Below are positions 40,801 through 48,916 of a stretch of 64,000 bases of DNA, piece after piece (position 1 is the first letter of the stretch; each line of letters opens with the position of its first letter). This stretch comes from Saprospira grandis str. Lewin (lineage in GTDB: Bacteria; Bacteroidota; Bacteroidia; Chitinophagales; Saprospiraceae). The notes beneath the pieces are model-generated. The model saw nothing but the letters and a program-made list of their open reading frames with translations, was not told where the DNA came from and did no database searches. Location of the stretch: positions 968,995 through 1,032,994 of the forward strand of contig NC_016940.1 in assembly GCF_000250635.1 (NCBI RefSeq), in the 5' to 3' direction. The translations under genes were made by a program, and so were the position numbers.

Positions 40801-43596
40801 ATCTAGTGAGTTTTCAAGTTTGCTGAGCTTGTTCTCATTTAATATATAAGAATACCTACTATCTAAAAAGTAAACTTGACAAAAGCTAGCTAGCTCATCA
40901 TAAAGTATTGGTGGGCAAAAAACAAAATTCCTCTCACCCGGTATAAGAAAATTCTCTAAATCATAATTTTCAAAAAAAGCAATACGACTACAAGACCTAA
41001 AGCAAACATTAGCATTTTCTTCCCAGTCAACAACATCAATATCCACTAATTCTAATGGCTTTTTGCCTAGTGGAAATAGCAGATCTTTCAATCCTTTATC
41101 CTTAGAGAGTATTGATCGGGCATATTGGCTTTTAAATAGCTCTAAACATAATTTTGCATCATCTTCAGCTTGATGACTAGTCTTTAGTGCAAAACTTGGT
41201 CGAAGAGGATTTATGACAAACTCAGATTCCAAAGTATCCCAGATCCATTGATTAGCGAGCTCAATACCATGTTTTTTTAAAATAGGCAGATCGAATTGTT
41301 TAATATTATGCCCTATAATAATTTCTGCTTTTAACAGCCTTTCCTTCAACTCAATTATCCCTTCTTTTACTTTACCTCCTTTAAAAGTGTGTACACCTAA
41401 TACGTCAATAAAAGACAACTCATAAATCTCTTCGCCATTACTTTCTATGTCTAAGCTTAGAAAGTTTAGCTTCTTAAACTCTATCTCAATAGCATTTTTA
41501 ATTTCACTGATTAAGCGCTTTTTCAATTTTCTAAACTGACCAAAAACAGAAAGCTTTTGCTTAGCACTTATTGACAGGCTATTCACATAGTCATAAACCC
41601 CATCTTCCTCTAATCGTTGCTCTTTTACTACTTCTTGGATTATTTTTGTACTAATATTTCGTACAACATTGGCTTCATAGAGATCTATAAGTAATGATTT
41701 ATCATCTACATTAAACTGTACTTTTTGAAAATCAATATTTAAAAACTTCTTACGTAGGCTAGGCAACTCATTAAAAAGTATAGTAACATCTTTAGTGTTC
41801 TTAACTCTTAGCTTTGCTATCAGTAAAGCTTCTAAAATCCGTGGCCCTAGTTTTACTCTGTTGTTAATATTTTCAAATAACCTAGATAAATCATCTTCAT
41901 TTTCAATATAGTCTTTAATATCCTCCTCTAACAGCTCTTTAAGAATCCCCTTTTCATACAGATCTATGTAGAATCTAAAACTCTTTACTTTAAAATGCTT
42001 AGTTGATACAACTATACTAGGGTACTTATCAAGTATTACCTTGAATCTATTTGCCAAGTCTTTATTATTCACATCAATGCCATGAAAAAAGAAATCTATT
42101 TGATGTTCTAGCACCTTTCTCAGTAGCTTTTCTACTTGAGATTGCTCTAATATATAAAAGGAATTTAATACCTCTTCAAAGTTATATCCTTTTCTTAGGA
42201 TTTCTTCTAAATCACTATCTTCAATATTATTTAAAACCCCATTACAAAAAAGAGAGAACTTAACATTTAAAGATGTTCCATTATGCAGTTGCTGTAAATC
42301 AATTTTAAAATGAGGGTACTCTCTTGCAAAAGATGTTAATATATTTTGTAATTCATCATCTACTAATAGCTTTGGTTTTAAAATACCTTCAAATAAGATT
42401 TGCTGGATCTCATTCGATAATCCCTCACTCTTTAGCTCAACACCAAGAATTGCTAGATCCTTTGGAGTTGATTCTGCACAGTATTTTTCAAAACTCATTA
42501 AGTCTTTTTGTATCAAATCTAGTGTGCTTATTCCAAATTTATATCCTTTTGATAGTAACTTCAAATACAACCTAGAAAACGAATTTAAAACTACTGAAAT
42601 ATCATTAAGGGATAAATCAAACTCATCTAATAGCCTAATATAGGATTCTACTTCCTGGTCATCAGTAGAATCAACTATTTGTATAGTTGATTTTATAAGC
42701 TTTTTCAACTTTCCTTCATCTACGCCCCCTCTATATGCATATAGCACAGAAACTACATCTAACTTACTAATAAAAAAATCTAGTTTTTCTAGCAGGAAAC
42801 TTTCGTGAGCTATATTGTTCAACTCTTCAACAAGATCAACTTTGACACCTCCTTTATACTTGAAGCTTAATTTTACACGATATAAATCTGCCTTAAATTT
42901 AAATCGAACTGGGGCAGGAAACTCTATACCTTGTTGGTAATAATCCTGATGTAAAATATGTGCATACCCAATACCTTTTCGAAAAAAAACAAATGCATTT
43001 AATTTAGATTGAGGACGTATTACATCATTATTTTGGTGCTCAAATTCAATAATTTCTGTTCTTTTTAAGTTCGAACATTCTCTTAAGTAAGGCCCTCTTT
43101 TATTCTTCATGAACTTACGTTCTTTGAGCTCATTAAAATTTTTAAATAGTAGAACATAACCATGAGACTTATCTTCCGCTATAAAGTTGACAACACCTAA
43201 CTTTAATTTTTTTCCTAAAATCTGATGTTCTAATTTTGTTATATTTTCCAGCTGTGTTAATAAGCTATTCGAATCTCCAATGTTTTTACTTCTAGTTTCT
43301 TCTCTAGAAAGTATTCTTTCTACTTTGCCTAGTTCATCAGCAAAGCTCCGTCCTTCTAATTGTGTTAAAATAGTTTCCGACTCAACTTTATACTTTTTTA
43401 GCCTAAGTCGCCAAAGTGCAGCTTCATCAATAGAGTGACCTTTTTCTAATTCAGAAAAAAGACTTAAAACTTCAGCAGAGACCAACCAATCTATCCCTAT
43501 AAAATTTTCTAGTTTTTCACCTATAGATTCTAAATTATTTATCAATGCCTTATAATCAATATTATATTGATTGAATAGTTTTATCAATGCCTTCAT
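34804..43596 (-). CDS. Giant exonuclease-RecQ helicase-UvrD helicase fusion protein
   Basis: 2,930 residues, one uninterrupted frame. In order: an unrecognised N-terminus (1-700; GVVNFIAEDKSHGYVLLF near 130 hints at a cold-shock/OB-like fold); a DEDDh 3'-5' exonuclease (about 705-830) with LDIESNGEE, GHNIKQFDLPIL and HQAEDDA; an unrecognised middle (about 850-1380); a RecQ-type SF2 helicase (about 1390-1740) with PTGAGKSLLFQ, DEAHCISQWGQEFRPDY, FSATIS and VGRAGRN; a linker; a UvrD/Rep-type SF1A helicase (about 2240-2790) with AAGPGSGKT, DEFQD, GDPNQSIYGYDRS, NYRS, TMHKVKGLEYDAV and LLYVAYTRAK. All Walker and exonuclease residues look intact. AT-rich relative to its neighbours, next to nested IS elements: probably acquired. 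DNA repair or anti-phage defence are the likely roles; neither is shown. Confidence 0.93.
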   Translation of the reverse strand: MKALIKLFNQYNIDYKALINNLESIGEKLENFIGIDWLVSAEVLSLFSELEKGHSIDEAALWRLRLKKYKVESETILTQLEGRSFADELGKVERILSREETRSKNIGDSNSLLTQLENITKLEHQILGKKLKLGVVNFIAEDKSHGYVLLFKNFNELKERKFMKNKRGPYLRECSNLKRTEIIEFEHQNNDVIRPQSKLNAFVFFRKGIGYAHILHQDYYQQGIEFPAPVRFKFKADLYRVKLSFKYKGGVKVDLVEELNNIAHESFLLEKLDFFISKLDVVSVLYAYRGGVDEGKLKKLIKSTIQIVDSTDDQEVESYIRLLDEFDLSLNDISVVLNSFSRLYLKLLSKGYKFGISTLDLIQKDLMSFEKYCAESTPKDLAILGVELKSEGLSNEIQQILFEGILKPKLLVDDELQNILTSFAREYPHFKIDLQQLHNGTSLNVKFSLFCNGVLNNIEDSDLEEILRKGYNFEEVLNSFYILEQSQVEKLLRKVLEHQIDFFFHGIDVNNKDLANRFKVILDKYPSIVVSTKHFKVKSFRFYIDLYEKGILKELLEEDIKDYIENEDDLSRLFENINNRVKLGPRILEALLIAKLRVKNTKDVTILFNELPSLRKKFLNIDFQKVQFNVDDKSLLIDLYEANVVRNISTKIIQEVVKEQRLEEDGVYDYVNSLSISAKQKLSVFGQFRKLKKRLISEIKNAIEIEFKKLNFLSLDIESNGEEIYELSFIDVLGVHTFKGGKVKEGIIELKERLLKAEIIIGHNIKQFDLPILKKHGIELANQWIWDTLESEFVINPLRPSFALKTSHQAEDDAKLCLELFKSQYARSILSKDKGLKDLLFPLGKKPLELVDIDVVDWEENANVCFRSCSRIAFFENYDLENFLIPGERNFVFCPPILYDELASFCQVYFLDSRYSYILNENKLSKLENSLDVAILKRFIEKRLAEGRLAYWETIPLAIRIRIGNEKKAILCDLVNYQFLSSLEDKNINVVANNIDSRLRDILIEEKVRVVKVGYKISLLTNRHSTNYEYEITDLYERLKGDKLLLKMTGGRNFIAIDSTITPKLGIANPETVKTIWLENDAKGVYKVFYSIDYEKVFLEIGKTNEIIELEANFSSKVDRKVCILRADIEKSNYTAEQYRVNPESLQRALYWTYQFKLISGVSSNRLKVLLINDVSEQARIEGLAQSYGYYVPNENLALGRKLELLSSANNGLLVCPIGRIEEVLSFIEVAVDFYWDSFLLKEKEVVIGEQLSLLSSDLKGQNEEKINPISDNIQKKGVATQQGDIFALLKVHKFLVDYYYHLIYKHNPESSLHLADVRLMDYFNIETVFLAKKKEVVLWNNEASYKQSLALAQQYFKQRKKVELRRDFSGVKKMLSDVFLGEGCDWYEYQHQYLDAILPAEEDLIVSLPTGAGKSLLFQAPALYRSSISHNLSIVITPLKALMKDQVEGLWERGFISNVDFISGDKSFEETKNLYRRIAGGEVTMVFVTPERFRSKSFEKVMLLRIQNDEGLEYVVFDEAHCISQWGQEFRPDYFYASSQIASWFDHKNQRFSASKLLFSATISQQVLSEIKGVLPTLKVVPNTNIVYNPIQDHISLGFKTSFKNENRLEEIAYYLKNNQFNHRKSKGLVFVNSRAQAEEASADMPSILQRIYTQCEFAENVAYYHAGMDTEERNSVYEKYKSNEINLLFATKAFGMGMDISDIHFIAHLSPPSAFEDYLQEVGRAGRNKSKRIAAGFIADNPIQSLCLASDEDFRKIADRLHKSALSWAFVKEVKKEVEQYTAKFLKVNPPMETPVVIPFNLLTRGLNSINDENETNTKFRLSLHWLEKLGRIKLGYFAIAQLEFEKKSLEHLGREMPGCSDPEIKPALNALWEVFSSLDKNRLDEKVSVPISMLRSKSGMALSKLFRSLIKGERIGLIKMTQTISLKHTKQRTEEVKYLVNEKNATPWALKLIFNLVESVLEEVGPKTSRVFDNEYLDIVFKKIDSIHNSKFNFFINSSNESKIEKSRENYLSDFQKKRIKHVFRIIRLFRKIKHESIFNQSDFSKNHEVNQSIFNGCSRNSEWRDYFRKLERDCIGILKYIGEENIKFNNREFRWQVLLEKTSNPTNFQGLSDAIFILTLMGYVRSSGLMPHGIEVYLKSIDAIDETISNSGDEAIKKEFDEVQQIRTLKQIALKAISDTDSSKHDEFIKGYFSCKSIADFINHLQQYIPSTDPIFQAFRGDAIKEQEDRLNPEQKLVYNSPITKNINVAAGPGSGKTHTLSLRVARLVHHERISPENILVLAYNRAVVSELKHRLKTLFQKLGYAFLSKRIKIRTFHELALVTCSEKIKNNGDVLKFEKWEEVLHNELKNNPGLIMNSLGGVKHILIDEFQDINDIRIEILDLIIQQLPNVKLFVIGDPNQSIYGYDRSVMDPYHYYDVFNEQFSPLKFSLMKNYRSYSGILLEASKLLVNDKAYQKLQQANFSQESSLRMLLTEPIQKQAEIPPALNDLLEQHSDSEAMEEFLENADYKLYSEAQNTVPESFMDNYVEVHKATINNSWEDKLLQLLKEQKVVVDEDGKVSKKPYQQIAIMFRTNNELYRGFQKIQQQNISNVRVRIQGSSSGEFLKIRECFHYLEDLLKKDKNSQQTLIQTKVDLEQYISKGIPQALSNEKNWDSFYLGLFYALLQDYLDNLEGKFSVDKLITHIQEMTRRDDGQLYQIFEKYNASSKTQTEIVLTTMHKVKGLEYDAVIVTPSFSDLPLNSNSPIPLRDQIEEERRLLYVAYTRAKYRLAVFQHQRETAIINYRELNWPSLTSLGVPVKPDLDKIQLSWPANSYNFSKGVNDYIKKYIKVGDQVSIHFRQHGNYLFRELIHNDTAVAALSKNAIRTTNNNTLLGYIVSEVIVYTLEDSKVYDAKNGTNYTQKWCPAAIKQGYIYLVNFAGYGQ

Positions 43597-43804
43597 ATCT
43601 ATGTGCGATTATTAGTTTTTCGTGCTCTAAGTAGACCTCCCACCCAACTTATAAAAAATTGACTGCCAAAGATCTATAAACCTGCAGCATTAAACTCATT
43701 TAAAATTTGAATACACCCTAGCACTTCTTATTCATGCATTTTAAATGCTTAGGAAAGAAAAGTCCTCAGAGAGATCAGTTTATTCCGTATACCTGAATCG
43801 TAGG

Positions 43805-44049
43805 TTCCCCCCCCCAACAAGCAATATATCAAAAAACTCCAAGAAGAATTCATCTCAACCTTTGGAAAACATCAAAGCTCTGCCTTGTGGCCCTCTTATA
43901 TTAGCATGCCCAAATATACCAATTGGGACGAGCAAACCTTCTTAGCTATTCAGGATGGCAGTTTCCTAAAAGCTATAGTCGAGAGTATTAACAAGTTGCT
44001 AGAATGTTCTGCTGATGCAGAACAATCTGATGTATCTAATTCTCTTTAA
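43805..44049 (+). pseudogene. 3' fragment of an unknown gene
   Basis: A plus-strand frame open from a C9 tract (43806-43814) to a stop at 44049 encodes about 80 residues, including QYIKKLQEEFISTFGKHQSS, PKYTNWDEQTF and VESINKLLECSADAEQ. Codon use looks genuine, but there is an in-frame TAG before the C tract and no start, so it is probably the tail of a broken gene. The homopolymer may also be the site of a frameshift. Confidence 0.4.
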
Positions 44050-44069
44050 GCCACCCAAAAAAAATACAG

Positions 44070-44204
44070 CCCTACAGGCCCGAAGGGCCGCAGGCCTAGG
44101 GGCCTGAAAGGGGGCCGCGCAGCGGCAGACCCAGGGCGAAGCCCGCAGGGCCGAGCAGACCTGCGAGCCCTGAAAGGGCCCGCCCGCCTTCGGCGGGAGG
44201 CCCC
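44070..44204. repeat. GC-rich stem-loop repeat, copy I
   Basis: GGCCCGAAGGGCCGCAGGCC, GGCCTAGGGGCCTG, GCAGGGCCGAGCAGACCTGC, CGGCGGGAGGCCCCAAAAAA. It sits between the gene fragment and the AlkB gene. Confidence 0.8.
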
Positions 44205-44241
44205 AAAAAAAAACGACCAACAGCAATCTCCAAATAGCCCC

Positions 44242-44880
44242 TTAAGGCTGACTCCCCCCTATAATTTTTCGGTAAGTGAGGTTGATTCTAGCCGCCCGTA
44301 CCTTTTTTTGAGCCGGAACCTGATGCAACCAATGATGCTGTAAGCCGCCTGTCATGAGTAGCAATGAGCCTGGACTTAAGGCTATTTGCAGCTTTAGCGC
44401 CTTGTTTTTTCTATGTTTTAAATCAAAACGCCTGATCGCCCCAAGACTCACAGAGGCAATCGTTGGATTTACCCCCAACTCTTTCTCATCATCAGCATGC
44501 CAACCCATTTTATCATGCCCATCTCGATAGAGGTTCAATAATACACTGTTGAATTTCTGCCTCGGCAGGAGCAGCTCGATTTGCTGCTTGATCTCTAAAA
44601 GCGCGGGGGTCCATGGATCTGGCCGACACAAAATGCCCGCATATTTATAATGGTAGCCCGCATCTGCATGCCAAGCCGTTAATCTCGGTAAAGGATGGGT
44701 TTTTCCATACATTTTAATTTTTTCTTGCCGCCAATTGATCGTTTCTTTTATTTGCCGATAGTAAGCAGCGGCTTTTTCTGCCGACAAAAAATTAGGCATG
44801 ACCCAAAGCTCCCCTCCCGCTAAAATATGCTTCTGAAACCCCGACCGAATAGGGCCTTCTTGCTGAGAAAATAAGTCCAT
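44242..44880 (-). CDS. alkB: AlkB-type 2-oxoglutarate/Fe(II) dioxygenase (DNA/RNA demethylase)
   Basis: 212 residues, an ALKBH2/3-like AlkB that oxidatively removes alkyl groups from bases. Iron ligands are H128 and D130 in MGWHADDE and H186 in HHWLHQVP; 2-oxoglutarate arginines R198 and R204 lie in ARINLTYR. PRLTAWHADAG (65-75) and SVLLNLYRDGHDKMGW are family hallmarks. The start ATG at 44880 gives the normal length. It stands alone, separated from the giant helicase by a repeat and a gene fragment; both act on DNA, but a functional link is speculative. Confidence 0.9.
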   Translation of the reverse strand: MDLFSQQEGPIRSGFQKHILAGGELWVMPNFLSAEKAAAYYRQIKETINWRQEKIKMYGKTHPLPRLTAWHADAGYHYKYAGILCRPDPWTPALLEIKQQIELLLPRQKFNSVLLNLYRDGHDKMGWHADDEKELGVNPTIASVSLGAIRRFDLKHRKNKALKLQIALSPGSLLLMTGGLQHHWLHQVPAQKKVRAARINLTYRKIIGGSQP

Positions 44881-45072
44881 AGTTTATCTTTTAAAATGTA
44901 TTATGCAACAAGGCCATTAAAAAGACTAAATAACATAATTCATTGTGGGCGTCTCTATCCAATCACTTCTTACAAGATCGGCACGAATTGTGGTGCTGTA
45001 GCGACCTAACTGTAAGGTCTATTCCTATATGCAGTAACTACCCATGAATTATTATTAAAATTTAATTGAACT

Positions 45073-45969
45073 ATGGCTTTTAAGTCGAAAATTACGGTTG
45101 ATCAGCTCAAGGATTTGACGGAGGTGAACTATATTAAATTGGCGCAGCAGGAAGTGAAGCGTGCGGCAAAATTTGGAGAAACGGGAGTTGTGGTCCTTTC
45201 TGATTATCAGTTTGCTTGTGGGGCGGTGAGTACACTCATGCTCTTGGGTAAAATGTCGGGCTCATTGATGAAGTTTTATAGGCAGATGAAAACGGAGCGA
45301 AGCAAAGAGAAAGACTTTGCCAAGGGAACTTGCTACTTTTCAAATATTGATGGCAATCAGCCTAGTATGCGGATCGCTTTGGATGATGGCAAGGGTAAAC
45401 CGGCCAAAATCAAGAAAAATGGAAAAAAGCTTTTGAAGAAATTGGGCCTAGCTGTAGAAATCTTTAAGGGGGAAATGAATTTGGCCAATGAAACCTTGGC
45501 CCAAGAGGAGTTGGATACTATTGAGGCAGAAGTAGATAAGGAGAATGACGATCAGAAAATGGCCTTAATTATTAAGGCCTATAAAAAGGCGTTTGCTTCG
45601 GTTGTGGCAGATGTAGTCCCCTTGCTAAAAGCAAAAGCGGGAGTTGAAGAGCAGCATTATCAGTTGGCTTTAAAGCTACTGAGGCTCTCTAAATCTATAC
45701 AGGATAAACAGGAAGAAATTTCGGAGAAACAACAAGCCAAATATGTAGATCTGGTTGCTGAGGTTAAATCTAGAGAACCTAAAGTGATTAAAATTGTGGC
45801 CAATCTGAAGAAAATGTTGGCCAATAGCACTTTGGTGGGCAATTTTAAGGAGCTACATGAAGAAATGAGTGAGCAGACCGCAAAAAGGCCTTTATCTGAT
45901 GAGCGTCGTATGCAGATAAAAGGACGACTTGAGGCCTTAAAAGAGCGCTTAAAGGCAGTTAGCGCCTAA
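45073..45969 (+). CDS. Unknown coiled-coil protein, paralog of the 50865 gene
   Basis: 298 residues, no signal peptide, no known domain. N-terminal half: LSDYQFACGAVSTLMLLGKM followed by LMKFYRQMKTERSKEKDFAK and GTCYFSN; C-terminal half: Lys/Glu-rich helices (LALKLLRLSKSIQDKQEEIS...). The 50865 product has the same order (DHQFGEETAPLILLGHFTTD, WRKWLKDKFKSQKKLMAIGK, VYWS), then long helices, so the two are paralogs. Upstream is a 190-bp gap with no recognisable signal; downstream a GC-rich repeat. Confidence 0.65.
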   Translation: MAFKSKITVDQLKDLTEVNYIKLAQQEVKRAAKFGETGVVVLSDYQFACGAVSTLMLLGKMSGSLMKFYRQMKTERSKEKDFAKGTCYFSNIDGNQPSMRIALDDGKGKPAKIKKNGKKLLKKLGLAVEIFKGEMNLANETLAQEELDTIEAEVDKENDDQKMALIIKAYKKAFASVVADVVPLLKAKAGVEEQHYQLALKLLRLSKSIQDKQEEISEKQQAKYVDLVAEVKSREPKVIKIVANLKKMLANSTLVGNFKELHEEMSEQTAKRPLSDERRMQIKGRLEALKERLKAVSA

Positions 45970-46061
45970 TCATTTTTTTTATCCTTAGATAGCTTTTGGG
46001 AAGTGTACAGGGAAAAATGCCTTGACTAGCCTAAAACACCCAAAGCGAAGAACTCCCATTT

Positions 46062-46177
46062 GGCCTAGCGATGTGTAGGGGTGGCCGTAGGCCAGACCGA
46101 GGCGGCAAAGCCGCCGAAGGGCCGAGCAGACTTGCGAGCCCCGAAACGTAGCGCCGCAGCGGAGCTGCGGAGGCCCC
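46062..46177. repeat. GC-rich stem-loop repeat, copy J
   Basis: GGCCTAGCGATGTGTAGGGG, GAAGGGCCGAGCAGACTTGC, CCCCGAAACGTAGCGCCGCA, GCGGAGGCCCCAAA. It ends 40 bp before the next start codon. Confidence 0.8.
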
Positions 46178-46216
46178 AAATAACAGCTATCCTCATTTTT
46201 TCAAACTAAATGCAAG

Positions 46217-47791
46217 ATGAATAAAGATCAGAAACGTCAGGAATTAGAAGCGATACAGGCCGAATTGTTGGCCATCAAAGAAGAGTTAAATACGGCAGAA
46301 GCGGCAGAAGACTTATTGGCAGAATTGGAAGCCCTCAATATGATATTGAGTAGTTTTTGGGCAGCGAATGATTTTGATCCAGCGCCTGAATTGCGCAAAA
46401 TCATTGATGCCTCGACGCTTCCCCAAAAGATAAAAGATGCTTTGTATAAGCTTTTTGATGAAGTGGATCATTCGGAGGCTATGGAGGCTCAGCTTTATGC
46501 GATTTTGAATGGCAGCAAGCAGTTCTTAAACAAAGAAAGTTTGGCCACTTATAATATAAAATTGAAACATCAGGCAATTTTGGATTACCTTGCGTCCATG
46601 CACCTTAACAACATAAGTTATCAGGACTTAGATATTGCTTTTGAAAAGAGGTTGCGGGAGTTGCTGGCTAGTAAATTGACCTTAGAAGAAAGTCCACAGC
46701 AATATTCCTTGAACATAAAAAAATGGCCGATTATCAGTGGAAAAACTTGGGATGTTGATGCGAGCCTAAGTATGGAATTTTTGGCGGATCAGAATGATGT
46801 AGTTCAATACCAAAGTGATAAGGGGGATAATTGGCCAGATTTTACAGCAGCTTTGTTCAAGAACAGTGTTTCTTTGAAGCTGCAAGACCTTGTAAATCGA
46901 GATTTTGCGGCTAGATTTACCACAACCATTTTTAATGCATCGGGTCCGATTCCTTGGGGGGATTTCACGGATATGCTAGATGGCTATTTTGGGGAGAAAT
47001 TTCCTGGCGTGAAGCTTAGCTGGGCCATTAAAGGAGGTGTAATTTCCGGGGGAAATCCATTTAGAGAAGGTAATAAGTTGGTTGTTCCAAAAATAGCTAT
47101 TGGGGGGACCTTATTAAAAGTTCAGGCAAAATTGGTTATTGATAGTACCAAAACATTTAAAGCCTTAATTGGTGATCCTGCATTTCCGATAAAAAAAATG
47201 GGGAATTTCGATTTCAACATTTCGGTCTCTTTGAAATGGACTCCCGAATTTTTAGAGCGTTTGAATCAGAAGAGAGTAAAAACTAAAACCCCAAAGGTTG
47301 ATCCTGATAAAGGGAAAATCGACATCAGTAAAGAGGAGAAGAAGATTTTGAAGGAAATGGGGGAAGATTCTAAAAAAATAATCTCTAATGTCGATGAAAT
47401 TGCGGATAATATTGATCTTAAAAATGATATTACCACTAGGAATAGTACTCGGAAAGCCTTGGATAAGGATAATGCAAAATTAAGCAAGGAAATACATGAG
47501 AAGCTCAAGACAATGCAGAAGTCTGCTCAAAAATTAAAGTCTAAGGGGGCTAAAAAGATTGCCAATAATGTAGTCAATGGAGCGGGCAAGCATATTCTCA
47601 AGAAATTGGGGACTCGTTTGGCGGGCAAAGTCATTCTAAAGTTTATTCCTGGCCTAAATGTCATCAGTACAATAGTCGATCTTGTAGAAGTTGGATTCGT
47701 ATTATATAAATACTTTAGTACCCCTAAAGAGTACTTAATTGAGCCAAAAAACTACGATACGAATCCTATAGATACAATGGACGACCTTTAA
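46217..47791 (+). CDS. Unknown large protein with C-terminal hydrophobic segment
   Basis: 524 residues. An N-terminal coiled coil (QKRQELEAIQAELLAIKEEL), a helical part to about 165, a beta-rich middle (about 165-350; YSLNIKKWPIISGKTWDVDA, KLSWAIKGGVISGGNPF), a charged helical stretch (about 360-460) and a hydrophobic end (KVILKFIPGLNVISTIVDLV) that could enter a membrane. No signal peptide or catalytic motif. The next gene, encoding a membrane protein, begins 10 bp after the stop, so the two form an operon. A pore-forming effector with its membrane partner is one reading; I cannot confirm it. Confidence 0.6.
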   Translation: MNKDQKRQELEAIQAELLAIKEELNTAEAAEDLLAELEALNMILSSFWAANDFDPAPELRKIIDASTLPQKIKDALYKLFDEVDHSEAMEAQLYAILNGSKQFLNKESLATYNIKLKHQAILDYLASMHLNNISYQDLDIAFEKRLRELLASKLTLEESPQQYSLNIKKWPIISGKTWDVDASLSMEFLADQNDVVQYQSDKGDNWPDFTAALFKNSVSLKLQDLVNRDFAARFTTTIFNASGPIPWGDFTDMLDGYFGEKFPGVKLSWAIKGGVISGGNPFREGNKLVVPKIAIGGTLLKVQAKLVIDSTKTFKALIGDPAFPIKKMGNFDFNISVSLKWTPEFLERLNQKRVKTKTPKVDPDKGKIDISKEEKKILKEMGEDSKKIISNVDEIADNIDLKNDITTRNSTRKALDKDNAKLSKEIHEKLKTMQKSAQKLKSKGAKKIANNVVNGAGKHILKKLGTRLAGKVILKFIPGLNVISTIVDLVEVGFVLYKYFSTPKEYLIEPKNYDTNPIDTMDDL

Positions 47792-47801
47792 ATGCTAAGC
47801 A

Positions 47802-48857
47802 ATGAATCAATTCCAACATTGGCAGGCCCGTTTATTTCGCAAAGAACAGGCTGCATGGAGCTATATTGTTGAGCCTATTCCGCCTTATTGGTTTGTCCCG
47901 CTGCAAATCGTGTTTTTCACTATATTTATTTTAAATCTAATCGTAATGGTCCTCGCTGCTCTGTTCGAATTAGAAATAAAATTGCTTATAAATATATGCA
48001 GTTCTATTTTTTTCGGCTCTTTTGCCCTTTTTTTTCTAGCAGGACTTCTCTTAGCTTATAAAAACGAGGACTATATATGGTATCCTAAATTTTGCATTTC
48101 AGATCAGCAGCTCAAAATTCTTTCTAGGGGCTTAGGACTTTCTTTGTTTAAAGAAGATATGCAGCGTATTCAATCGGCTAGTATCATCAAAAAAACGCTC
48201 TTCAAGAAAGAAGTTTATCAATTGGTCCTTCAACTGACCGACGGTCAGCAAAGGCTTGTTCCCTATTGCCTTCAAAGTAAAGAGAACCTAGCTGTTTTTT
48301 TAAACCTATTGAATCGGGAAGAAAGTCCAGAGCTAGCCCTTGTCGATCAAGCGGCACCGGCTACTATTTATATTCAAGAAGAAGAGGAGTTAATCATATT
48401 GGCCCAGCAAGATCCTGATATCTCCATCAGCCGTCGAAGAATTGTAGCTGTTATTGCTTTTTTGGCCTTCATCCTTGGCACAGGGCTTTGCTCTGCCCTT
48501 TGGGAGAATAAAAAAATTTTATTTGAAGCTTTTCCCTATTTAGTTCTAGGAATAGCCAGCCCTTTTATCCTTTGGTTAATTTATGAGCAATATAGATACA
48601 TGAGCAACTTAAAAATGGTGATCTCTCCTCATCGACTAGCCTTAAAGCGGCCAGATTGGCCTTTCCCCTTGGCCACTTCTTCAATAGAGCAGCTCGGCCA
48701 AATAGAGATTGTTCAAAAAGAACGCAATTCATTTGAATTAGAGTTTATTGCAATGGATGGCAAAATTATTAAAGCACCAATTGTTTTCCAACAATACGAA
48801 CAAGCCGCCGAATGTAAAAAACAGATTTTAGCATTGACCCATTTTAAAGCCTTATAA
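47802..48857 (+). CDS. Unknown membrane protein with PH-like domains, partner of the 46217 gene
   Basis: 351 residues with four predicted membrane helices, in two pairs (about 30-55 and 61-86; about 212-232 and 240-262). Each pair is followed by a soluble domain of similar shape (FCISDQQLKILSRGLGLSLF ... ; KMVISPHRLALKRPDWPF ...), each resembling a bacterial PH domain, so the protein looks internally duplicated. Second gene of the 46217 operon. Could be an immunity or anchoring partner of the upstream protein. Confidence 0.6.
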   Translation: MNQFQHWQARLFRKEQAAWSYIVEPIPPYWFVPLQIVFFTIFILNLIVMVLAALFELEIKLLINICSSIFFGSFALFFLAGLLLAYKNEDYIWYPKFCISDQQLKILSRGLGLSLFKEDMQRIQSASIIKKTLFKKEVYQLVLQLTDGQQRLVPYCLQSKENLAVFLNLLNREESPELALVDQAAPATIYIQEEEELIILAQQDPDISISRRRIVAVIAFLAFILGTGLCSALWENKKILFEAFPYLVLGIASPFILWLIYEQYRYMSNLKMVISPHRLALKRPDWPFPLATSSIEQLGQIEIVQKERNSFELEFIAMDGKIIKAPIVFQQYEQAAECKKQILALTHFKAL

Positions 48858-48872
48858 AAGGACTAAAAAAAT

Positions 48873-48911
48873 AGCAAGACCGCCTTTATCTATGGCCATC
48901 TTGCTTTTTTG
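48873..48911 (+). terminator. Intrinsic terminator of the 46217-47802 operon
   Basis: AGCAAGA (48873-48879) pairs with TCTTGCT (48899-48905), with an inner GC-rich helix, followed by TTTTT. Confidence 0.7.
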
Positions 48912-48916
48912 TTTTT

